A DNA stretch of 64,000 bases from assembly GCA_014529385.2 (NCBI GenBank), contig CM043955.1, forward strand, positions 145,301,140-145,365,139. Direction: 5' to 3'. Shown here piece by piece: positions 22,664 through 31,865 of the stretch (position 1 is the first letter of the stretch; every line of letters starts with the position of its first letter). The stretch is from Adiantum capillus-veneris. Its lineage: Eukaryota > Streptophyta > Polypodiopsida > Polypodiales > Pteridaceae. The notes beneath the pieces are model-generated. The model ran no database searches. It worked only from the letters and a program-made list of their open reading frames with translations, and was not told the origin of the DNA. The translations under genes were made by a program, and so were the position numbers.

Positions 22664-23269
22664 AGCCAAAGATCTAGTGCAACACACGTGAGAGAAATTG
22701 AAAGAATTGAACAAAACTGAGAGAGAGGACATGGCACGGCGGAGTTCCACGCCCAAAAGTACTGGCTGCAAAGGTTGGCGCCCGTCTTGGTATTTCTTTA
22801 TTATTACGCTTCAATTAGTACAATGTTCGAGGGTCCACTCTCTCCACAGCGCTCCCAAGCATATCTGCTGGAAGTGCCCTGGCAATTCTTATAAAGGCCC
22901 TTGACCAAAAGCAATACACGAAAAGCAGGTTCTAAAAGCGTCTGAAACTCCAAAAGCTAGCGCCCTCAAGGGTTGTCTGTATGGCATGCCACGTCAGCCT
23001 GTCAACGCGATTTGCGGCGCGAATCGCGGATGTCTGTACAAGCTGCCATGTCATCATTTCGCTTCACAATTTTGGGGTTCTGCTTTATTTGAAGGTTTTA
23101 GGCCCCTCGGCGGGTTTACCATAAGTTGGAAAGTCTTTTGGGTTAGGTTAACCCCTTCCGGGCCACTCATAAGAGTTCTATAAGTTGGTAAAACATCTTC
23201 TGCCTCTTTGCTAGGGTTTTGGCCCCTCCTTTCATCCTTTAGGCCATGCCACATCATCACTTTGTGACA
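22664..23269 (-). repeat. G2 5' LTR
   Basis: About 606 bp. Starts on minus with TGTCACAAAGTGATG. The last 26 bp or so of the LTR and the primer-binding site are missing: near 22663 the LTR jumps directly into leader or gag sequence. This deletion alone would block reverse transcription of the copy. Confidence 0.7.
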
Positions 23270-23305
23270 TTACTAGTCCGGGGCAAGGACCATATAGTAG
23301 TAGTA
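23270..23305. repeat. Minisatellite, middle segment
   Basis: TTACTAGTCCGGGGCAAGG and following, in phase with the left and right segments. Its last five bases (TAGTA, 23301-23305) are the copia target-site duplication. Confidence 0.8.
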
Positions 23306-23585
23306 TGTTAGGGAATAAAGGCCTAAGTGCCTTGTACTTATTAACTTATAAGTTAAAAGACTTATAAGTGAGGGGGCCCAAGTGTGAATGGCCCCCTAGT
23401 CACTTACTCATATACTCAAAGGTCAAGCCCAAATAAAAATATAGTGACTTCTCCCAGATTTCGACGAGCGTTCTCTCTCTCTCTCACGTTCTTCTCTGCG
23501 TGAGCTTCTTCTGCGCCCCACTCCTCTTCTCCTTCACTCTCATTGCATAGAGTAGCAAGTGGGCTCTCTCTCCTGCTCCCCCACA
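23306..23585 (+). repeat. Copia 5' LTR
   Basis: TGTTAGGG...CCCCCACA, 280 bp, pyrimidine-rich 3' half with a short CT run. Matches 28310-28589 at 277 of 280 positions by eye. Confidence 0.92.
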
Positions 23586-23587
23586 CA

Positions 23588-23599
23588 TGGTATCAGAGC
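23588..23599 (+). promoter_or_regulatory. Copia primer-binding site (initiator-Met tRNA)
   Basis: TGGTATCAGAGC two bases after the 5' LTR, the classic copia site complementary to the 3' end of initiator-Met tRNA. Confidence 0.9.
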
Positions 23600-24140
23600 T
23601 TTAGGGTTTCCAAGAGAGCCATTTTCGCAACACAGATCAGAATTCTGTTCTTGCTCGCTACGGGAAGGATATTCAACCGTTTTCGATCAACTCTGTCGCG
23701 AAGGGATCCTCTCACCGTGTAGAATCGACCTCCGGTGACAGTTTCCCCAAAATTAGGGTTTCAAAAACTGGCGAACAGCAGCCTATTTCTGCTGAAATTG
23801 ACCAATTGCGGGGTCAATTTGATGCAATTTCATGAGGGCAAGTCTCACAGGTCAATCTTACAGGTGTTTCCACCAACGAGGTTCTGAAAATTCAGCAAAA
23901 CAGGTGTTTATAGGTCTGATTTTTGCCCTAAAACAGGGAATTTCAGCAAGCAAATGATGTATACACCTTGTGGAAACCTTTGGTAAGGGTTTGGCAGTGA
24001 ATGTACGCTGTTTTGGGGTGATTTCGCGTGAAATTTGCTCGCTGTTTTTTTGTAACAGCAATCTGTTTTTTGCCCGATTGTGCACATTTGGGCGTGTTTA
24101 GGTCGGCAAAACAGGGTTTCAGTGTTTGCAATCACTCAGA

Positions 24141-27100
24141 ATGGCTTCTAGCAGTGAAAGTGGCAATTTGTTGCACATTCGCAAGCTTGAAGGGGCCCAT
24201 AACTTTGCTATATGGAAGAAGCAATGTTATAATGTGATGTTGCAGAAGAAACAAGCGAAACCTATTAAGTTACAGGGTGTGAAACCGGTTGATATGGAGG
24301 TTGAAGAATGGGAAGAAGTGGACGAGTTGGCTCGCTCCACGATCATGCTTTCGGTGTCTGACAATTTACTCTTCAATGTAGAGAATGAGCAGACAGCATG
24401 GGGCATGTGGAAGCATTTAGACGAGTTGTATGCACAGCAGAGTGCTGCCAGTAAAGTGTATTGGCTTAAGAAGCTTATGGATCTCCGCATGAAGGAGGGC
24501 ACGCACATGTCAGTGCACCTCAATGAATTCAATTCTATTTTCAGCCAACTGACAGAGCTGAAATTCACAATTGATGAGGAGTTCAAAGCTACTTTTCTGC
24601 TATGCACATTGCCCGAGAGTTGGGATGTATTCTGGACAGCTCTTAGTAACTCAAGTGCATCACTTAAGTATGTAGATGTAGAGAGTTCTCTCTTGATGGA
24701 AGAGATGAACAGGAAGAACACCACAGGTGGGTCTTCTAATGCATTGCACTTGAGAGGCAGGTCTCAACAGAGGGAGAAATCTGACAGTAAGGACAGGGCA
24801 CGTAGCAAATCTCGTAGGAAAGATGTTGTGTGTCATCATTGTGGAAAGAAAGGGCATTATAAACGGGAATGCTATGAGTGGAAGAAAGAGAAGAACAAGG
24901 GTGCTGAAACTGATGCAAAGGACAAGGGACATGCAAAGAAGAGCACTGTGTTGATTGAGGAAATCAATGTTGCTAGTAGTTGTGACAGTGACAGCAGCAA
25001 TGATGTACTCAATGCCTCTTCTGTGGATGCACATACCCTTGCTATGGGTTCTGATGTGGACATGCATACTTGGATTCTCGATTCAGGTGCCTCCTTTCAT
25101 GTAACACCTCATAGGGATTGGTTTACACAGTACTCAGGTGAGGTGCAGGGCACTGTTTATTTGGGAGACAACTATGCATGTGACATTGCAGGTATTGGCA
25201 GTGTCCAGTTTTCCTTTGATGATGGTATGACTTTTGTTTTGCACAAAGTGCGCCATGTGCCACAACTCAAGGAGTTTGATTAGTACAGGGCAGCTAGATG
25301 ATGCAGGCTATCACACCACTTTTGGTGATAGCAAGTGGAAAATTTGTAAAGGGGCCCGGATTGTAGCCAAGGGTTGTAAATCGGACACTTTGTATCCTTT
25401 GCATGTATCTAGTGTGCGTGACCATGTTGTCGCCGTAACCGAGCAGCCAAGTGTTTCTTTGTGGCATGGCCGGTTGGGACACATGAGTAAAAGAGGAATG
25501 GAAACTCTGTCTCGTTGTGGTTATTTGCCGTGTTTGAGGTATGCTGATTTTTCTCATTGTGAGCATTGTATTTATGGTAAGCACAGTCAAACACCGCACA
25601 AAAGGTCACTTTCTTCGAGGTCTGATAGGTTAGACTTAGTGCATTCCGATGTATGTGAAATGCCACAGTTGTCCTTAGGGGGAAAGAAATATTTTGTCTC
25701 GTTTATCGATGATGCTACACGTAAGGTGTGGGTGTATCCAATACGTGCTAAAAGCGATGTTTTGGATACTTTCAAGAAGTTTCTTGCGTTTGTTGAGAAT
25801 CAAACTGACAAGAAGCTTAGGTCTTTGCGCTCAGACAATGGGGGGGAGTATGTATCAAAAGCATTTATTGACTTTTGTGCTACTAAAGGTATTAAAAGAG
25901 AGCTCACGGCTTCTTTTAATCCCTCTCAGAATGGAGTTGCAGAGAGGTTGAACCGGACTATCCAAGAGAAAGTTCGGAGTATGCTGTCAAATGCTGCATT
26001 ACCTCATGGTTTTTGGGCAGAAGCTGTGCAAACAGCTATTCACTTGATTAATCGCTCACCTAGCAAGGCTTTGGGTGGAAAGGTGCCTGAGGAGGTGTGG
26101 TCTGGCAAGCCACCCTCATATGCACATTTAAGAGTGTTTGGTTGTGAGGCCTATGTTCACATCCGGAGTGAACTGCGCACCAAACTAGAACCAAAGTCTC
26201 ATAAATGCATTTTCCTAGGATATGGTGAGGATGGTGAAATGGGATATAGATTATGGGATCCCGCATTACGGAAAATCATACGCAGCAATGATGTCATCTT
26301 CAATGAGAATTGCATGCACAAACAGCCCACAAAGGTCGAGGAAGTGCGCCGAGTTGTTTTTCGTGAAGATGTTACATATAGACAGCCAAGAAGGCCCAAT
26401 GTTCAGCAGCCTTTACATGCTGAAAATGGTGCTGAAAATCAGCCATTAGCTGCTGAAAATCAGCCCCAACAAGTTGCCATTGATGCACCACAGGTAGGGG
26501 AACAGATTGATGCTCCTAGACCGCCCGTTGTTGCGATGCAACCGGCTGAACAGCCTGCTGTTTTTGATGGTTTACAGGCTGAAAATCCACCTGTTATGGA
26601 TCATTGGGTGCGTAGGTCTACTCGGGTGACAAGGCTCCCCGATAGATATGAACCGTCTTTGGACTATGTCATGCTTACTGATTGTGGTGAGCCGTCTTGC
26701 TATAAAGAGGCTATGCAACGGGAAGACAGTAAGAAATGGTTCAAAGCAATGGTTTCGGAAATGCAGTCTTTGGAGAAAAACATACATGGGACTTGGTTGA
26801 TTTGCCTAAAGGGCATAAGGCTCTGCCATGTAAATGGGTTTACAAGACCAAGGTCACATCTGATGCTTCTTCTAAGTACAAGGCACGTTTGGTTGCTAAA
26901 GGGTACAAGCAAAAGCATGGTGTTGATTTTGATGAGATTTTTTCTCCTGTCTTAAAGCTTGCCACATTATGTCTTGTTTTATGCATGGTTGCTTCTGAAG
27001 ATATGGAGTTAAAGCAAATGGATGTCAAAACAGCGTTTTTGCATGGCGATTTGCTTGAGATGATCTATATGATGCAGCCAGAAGGTTTTGTGTCAAAGGG

Positions 27101-28238
27101 GCAAGAGAAGAAAGTATGTAGACTCTTGAAGAGCTTGTATGGTTTGAAACAGTCTCCCTGTGCATGGTATCACAAGTTTGATACATTCATGAGGTCTCAA
27201 GGATACAAAAGAAGTAATTCTGATCACTGTTTGTATATCAAAACGGCAAGTGATGGATCTCTTCTATTGCTGATTTTGTATGTTGATGACATGCTTATTG
27301 CGGGTAAAAATGTCACGGAGTTGGATACATTACAGCAAAGCTTAAAGAATCGCTTTGACATGAAGGATCTTGGTGATGCTAATCATATTTTGGGCATGCG
27401 TATCTCTCGAGATAGACCTAACAGGCGTCTGTATCTATCTCAACGAGATTATGTTAATAAGGTGCTACATCGTTTTCATATGGATGGGGGAAAGGCACTT
27501 GGTACTCCGCTGCCTCCATATGTAAAACTGACTGCACATGACTGCCCAAACACAGATGATATGCGGGCTGAAATGGCCAAGATTCCTTATGCATCAGCCG
27601 TTGGCAGTTTGATGTATGCTATGGTTGCTACACGTCCGGACATTGCATTTGCGGTGGGAGTGGTAAGCAGGTACATGAGCAATCCTGGCAAAAAGCATTG
27701 GGAAGCAGTGAAGTGTATCTTGAGATACTTGAAAGGCACTAAAGACTTGTGCATTTGTTTTGGGAAGAGTGAGACATCTGTGCACGGCTTTACAGATGCA
27801 GATTTTGCTGGACATCCAGATTGCAGGAAGTCTACCTCTGGATATGTGTTTACATTCACAGGAGGTGCAGTTTCTTGGATTTCTAGACTGCAAAAATGTG
27901 TTGCTTTGTCTACCACTGAGGCTGAGTATGTGGCTGCCACTGAGGCATGCAAAGAAGCTTTGTGGCTCATGCGTTTGGTAGAAGAGCTTGGCATTAAGTC
28001 ATCGGTTCCTGTGCTACACTGTGATAGTCAGAGTGCTATTATGCTTGCAAGGAATCCTGTTTTTCATGCCAAGACAAAGCACATAGAGGTGAAGTATCAT
28101 TTTATCAGGAGTGTGCTTGATGACAAGAGCATTACACTTGTCAAGGTGCACACAGATGACAATCCTGCAGATCTTTTGACCAAGAGTCTTCCAGCAGAGC
28201 GGTTTGCATATTGCCGACAGATGATGGGTGTTGGATGA
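24141..28238 (+). pseudogene. Copia gag-pol polyprotein, two frameshifts
   Basis: About 1365 codons starting MASSSESGN at 24141. Gag (UBN2-type) has FAIWKKQCYNVM. A CCHC knuckle CHHCGKKGHYKREC starts near residue 231, and protease LDSGASFHVT near residue 314. A one-base insertion near 25274 shifts the frame. Next come the GAG-pre-integrase CX2C, integrase (SDNGGEYVSK, PSQNGVAERLN) and the linker DHWVRRSTR. A one-base loss in an A-run near 26777 shifts it back. RT has QMDVKTAFLHGD and YVDD at 27279-27290. RNase H has DADFAGHPDCRKSTSGY, TTEAEY and CDSQSAI, ending NPADLLTKSL. Frames are otherwise open and catalytic residues kept. Confidence 0.9.
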
Positions 28239-28298
28239 GTAAGTGCATGATCAGCTGATGTATCATAGTTAGTTGATCTCCCAAGGTACATTGCCTTT

Positions 28299-28308
28299 AG
28301 GTGGGAGG
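28299..28308 (+). promoter_or_regulatory. Copia polypurine tract
   Basis: AGGTGGGAGG directly before the 3' LTR; primes plus-strand synthesis. The same GTGGGAGG core precedes the LTRs at 17554 and 48905. Confidence 0.8.
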
Positions 28309-28309
28309 T

Positions 28310-28589
28310 TGTTAGGGAATAAAGGCCTAAGTGCCTTGTACTTATTAACTTATAAGTTAAAAGACTTATAAGTGAGGGGGCCCAAGTGTGAATGGCCCCC
28401 TAGTCACTTACTCATATACTCAAAGGTCAAGCCCAAATAAAAATATAGTGACTTCTCCCAGATTTTGACGAGCGTTCTCTCTCTCTCTCACGTTCTTCTC
28501 TGCGTGAGCTTCTTCTGCGCCACTCTCCTCTTCTCCTTCACTCTCATTGCATAGAGTAGCAAGTGGGCTCTCTCTCCTGCTCCCCCACA
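28310..28589 (+). repeat. Copia 3' LTR
   Basis: 280 bp, partner of 23306-23585, followed by the target duplication TAGTA at 28590-28594. Confidence 0.92.
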
Positions 28590-28700
28590 TAGTATTGAAC
28601 AAAGTTAGTAGTTCGGGCAAGGATCATGTAGTAGTAGTATTAAACAACAGCTAATAGTCCGGGGCAATGACCCTACTGGTAGTACCAAACAACTCCTTAG
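28590..28700. repeat. Minisatellite, right segment
   Basis: Two to three units (TTCGGGCAAGGATCATG..., TAGTCCGGGGCAATGACC...) continuing the array interrupted by copia and gypsy G2. The array decays after about 28700. Confidence 0.75.
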
Positions 28701-29204
28701 TACCAAAAGAATGCTGATGCTACAATCAGGGGACCCTCGTCCATTGTTCTCACTCTCTTCTCTTGCTCTTGCGTACTCTCTCCCTCTTTGTTGCTGCCAA
28801 TCTTCTTGTGCCACTTTGACATGGGACGAGAGCTCAAAGCTTTTGGTTGATCCTATTGATCATAGGCGAGCAAAGAAGGTAATTCTTCTTGCATCGGGCT
28901 TTTTAAGCCGAGGAGGAGAGAGGAGATCCACGCAAGCGAGGAGAACAAAAGGGAGAAACCAACAAAGCATAAAAAAAATGAAAAATTGAAATGAACTCAT
29001 AAAACAAAAACTGCAGACAATACAAAAGAGACTAATACACAAAAGAGAGAGGGAAAACAGAGAAAAGGGCCCTGCTGGGAGGGGGCAAGGCCAGGGTGAC
29101 AACCCTTTCTCTGAGAAGGCCGCAGACTGGTGGCATCACTTACGAGCTTTAGTCGTGGGGACAGCACTGGCAGGTTGCGGACAGCAGCGGGGAGGCTGTC
29201 TGCT

Positions 29205-29269
<65 letters not shown>

Positions 29270-29473
29270 GCCTGTGCAAGTGCATGGGGGGACTGCTGGT
29301 CTCTTCATTAGCAGATCACCCTATTGTGTGCTGTTCTTGTGTGCATGTTGAAATTTGGGTCCACTTTCCAGATCGAATGTTTTTTTTTTTTTTTTTGGGG
29401 GGGGGGGGGGGGGGGTTTGTATATGGATTTGGATTGTCTTAATATTGAAAGTAAATCACGCATATTCTTACAG
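28701..29473. other. Unassigned; possible intron of the PLAC8 gene, with simple repeats
   Basis: Contains (CT)n at 29208-29265 and a T17-G19 run at 29380-29415. It ends in the pyrimidine-rich CATATTCTTACAG acceptor at 29461-29473. No earlier PLAC8 exon is visible; the upstream part of the gene may lie beyond the retrotransposon cluster or outside the window. Confidence 0.5.
29208..29265. repeat. (CT)n microsatellite
   Basis: About 29 CT dinucleotides; Ser-Leu repeat frames are artefacts. Confidence 0.95.
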
Positions 29474-29656
29474 GAGGCACCGTGTGGTGACTTTTTGACT
29501 CATCTCTGCTGTCATCAATGTGCATTATGCCAAGAATACAGAGAGATCTATGAGAAGCTAAACGCAAATCCTGGATATTCGCTTGTGCCACCATCAAATC
29601 AGACCATGGAAGGACATCCACTACCAGCAGCCAATGGTGCCATGCCCGCTAAGTGA
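29474..29656 (+). CDS. PLAC8-family protein, last coding exon (partial gene)
   Basis: Sixty codons plus TGA, opening at an acceptor site (CTTACAG, 29467-29473) in phase 0. The exon encodes PCGDFLTHLCCHQCALCQEY followed by REIYEKLN, the C-terminal PLAC8 (FW2.2-like, cell-number-regulator) signature of a Cys-rich hydrophobic stretch ending in CALCQEYRE. A Pro-rich hydrophilic tail ends in Pro-Ala-Lys. Plant PLAC8 proteins are small membrane proteins linked to organ size and metal transport; which role applies here is unknown. It is the only host-gene signal in the window and lies about 0.9 kb right of the copia at 23306-28589. A processed copy is unlikely because the reading starts sharply at a splice acceptor. 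Earlier exons not found. Confidence 0.72.
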   Translation, partial: EAPCGDFLTHLCCHQCALCQEYREIYEKLNANPGYSLVPPSNQTMEGHPLPAANGAMPAK

Positions 29657-29930
29657 GCCGTTGTTCTTGATGGTGCAAAAAGTAGTCAAAGATGTCCGCG
29701 TCTTATGATGGAAACAAGAAGATTTGGAATGTTGAAGGATGCAGCAGCATGTCTTGCTATTCTGTTTGTCTTCCTTTGTTGGTTCAATTCACAGTAAATT
29801 TTAGTTTCTTTTTTGGTTGATTGTGTACCCTCTGATTATTACTTGCAACCAGGAGTTGTAGAGAAAAGGGCCATATGTGTGTAGAACGTGTGTATAAATG
29901 AAAGGATTCTATTGCCATTGTACTTGCAAT
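29657..29930 (+). other. Probable 3' UTR of the PLAC8 gene
   Basis: T-rich non-coding sequence after the stop, with plausible plant polyadenylation context near 29885-29925 (TATAAATGAAAGG, then TTGTACTTGC). The end is not determined. Confidence 0.4.
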
Positions 29931-31019
29931 GGGGAGGAGGGCTGCTCCTCTTGTTGCCAGCAGATGCAATAACACCATTTTCGTGTGCATTAAAGACACA
30001 AGAAGACAAGGAGGTGATTCAAGATTATTAAGTATAATTCCATGGCATTTCAGTAATTTGTTTTTCTACAGCTTGCATTCCTTTAATGGGTTTTTCCTGG
30101 ATGCATTTAGGTGCATACATAATTATATGGGTGCTAAAGTGCGGAATGCATATTCTTGTTCATTTTGCATCCAATATATGTTTTTGAGGTTTTATTGTGT
30201 CAAGTATAAGGAAAATGTATCTCCTAATTGGTTTAAATAAAATAATTTCAAGTGGAAATTCTCAAAGAAGAAGAAAACCCGATTGAAAGGTGAAGCAAGA
30301 AACATATGCACATTTGCATGTACGTTGGGCATCTCTTGTATATAAGAACAAAAGGTCTTTCGACTTTTCATTGTCAAGAAGGATTTCCAGTTCCTACTCT
30401 TACCCTTCACTTTTGCAAAGGATTTCTATTTTGTTGAAATTGTGGGGACCTAATAAGTATGATGTATAACAATTATTCATGATGCAGTATGCCATGTATT
30501 GTCATTTAAAGCTCAAAGATGAGCGGTGAATTAGTGAAATGTTGGGGGTCAATAAGCCTCAAATCCATTAGAAAGAGCATCATTGCACATGGAATCACAC
30601 TTGGGAAGTACATGTGTGGTGATCACGGGAGTGTGAATCTGAATGGGTTATCCATTTCGAATGGTAGTCAAGCATGATTTAACCCAAGGACATGATGGTT
30701 TTATGAAGGAATGTGTCATCTCCTTCGACCTTGAGGTTTTCCATAGTGCTCCTCTAGTCATCTGTGAAGCAATTTGAATCAGGCCACCTTCTTATGTCAT
30801 CGAGACAAATTCCAAGAGTCAGAATGTCATATACACATACATACACATGCACGCACAGACACACGAATGCATGTAGGTATGTATCTCATTGTATGTGTAT
30901 ATGCACATTTGTGTGTTTGCCTACGCACACACATACACACACATAATTACACATGCATACATGTAGGCATATCTATTTACAGATCAGATAGAAAATGTCT
31001 TGACTAACAACTTTATCTA
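29931..31019. other. Unassigned AT-rich spacer with CA/CT-rich microsatellite
   Basis: No gene signal. Interrupted (CA)n sequence lies at about 30830-30955. Confidence 0.5.
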
Positions 31020-31745
31020 GTATGGATAGAACCCTTTCAACCCTCACCGTGCAAGCAAAGCACCTACCTCCTTAAATCCTACTCTTACAACTGTCACCCA
31101 AAAAATCTGCCTCAATCTATAGGGCATTTTCAAAAGTTACATTACCTTACATTACAATCTCTCAAAGTTCATGATTCTAGCCCTTCACTCGCTTTTAAGA
31201 GACCATTCCATTTCATAAAGCCCGCAGATAAGAACTTGGGGCTAACTGTTCTCTCTACCGATTGGTACGAGGATGAAGCTCTTAGACAACAAAATGATCA
31301 TATATAGATAGCATGTAGAGAGCACCTTCATTCTCACACCTCTCTCCAACCGATCAGACCTTGTCCCATTTACTTAAATTCTCCCTAGCCTCTTGGACAA
31401 TTTGCTGCTATAAAAGCTATACCTTTGGGAATGCCTATCGTCCCTCATTAAAGAGCTTCAAACTAGACCTGAACGTGAAGGCCACTTGCCACCCTCAACC
31501 TTTCTCTTTTGAAGATAAGGTGCGGAGAGAGGCTAAGGGCAGTTTATAGATGGCTCTCTTTTTGCCATCTAGAAATCTAATCTCCTACAACGCCCTGGTT
31601 GGCATATTATGAAAAATCACTTAGTTTATGGATATGTTCATATGATTCTCTTGCTTGCGTGCTTGATACATATGTAAGACCATTGCAAAACCACATCAAA
31701 ATTATCCATGATATCTCTATATTTAAAGCCACTATCATTGGCATT
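31020..31745 (+). pseudogene. Probable Penelope-like element reverse transcriptase remnant
   Basis: A decayed coding stretch with many stops. In one frame (about 31185-31310) it reads FKRPFHFIKPADKNLGLTVL followed by WYEDEALRQ. The KPADKNLG block is the conserved N-terminal motif of Penelope-like RTs. Further on (about 31650-31725) comes LDTYVRPLQNHIKIIHDI, resembling the Leu-Asp...Leu-Gln-Pro block of the same family. No GIY-YIG domain or catalytic YxDD is visible, because the fragment stops before it. Other RT families lack the KPADK motif, but decay makes this tentative. Confidence 0.42.
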
Positions 31746-31865
31746 CATTTCTTTAAGGGGAATTTTTTTTTAGCCTAAGGAGTATTTGATTCAAAATACC
31801 ACCAAAAACCTCCCAATGTGTACCAACACTTTCTTGGAACTTGTGGTACCCAACTTATCGGAGTA

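Larger units (their letters stand above)
19018..23269 (-). mobile_element. Ty3/gypsy G2, internally deleted and rearranged
   Basis: Minus-strand element bounded by LTRs 22664-23269 (5') and 19018-19592 (3'). Flanking pentamers are CTACT and TTACT (4 of 5 match), and both flanks are minisatellite sequence. Inside are gag and protease (about 20979-22620). RT, RNase H and integrase are gone. In their place lies an LTR plus 3' tail in inverse orientation (20165-20965), making a large inverted repeat with the 3' end of the element. Confidence 0.7.
23306..28589 (+). mobile_element. Nearly intact Ty1/copia element, 5284 bp
   Basis: Complete LTR retrotransposon. LTRs are 23306-23585 and 28310-28589 (280 bp each) with three visible mismatches (near 23460 and in 23515-23525). 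It has a primer-binding site, one polyprotein region and a polypurine tract. Perfect 5-bp target duplication TAGTA (23301-23305 and 28590-28594). Two single-base frame changes in the coding region are the only obvious defects, so insertion is fairly recent. Confidence 0.92.

Noticed and set aside
25230-25290. Programmed frameshift between copia gag-protease and integrase
   Set aside because: The related copia at 39599 and the intact copia at 43460 read through this point without a shift, so a random one-base insertion is simpler.
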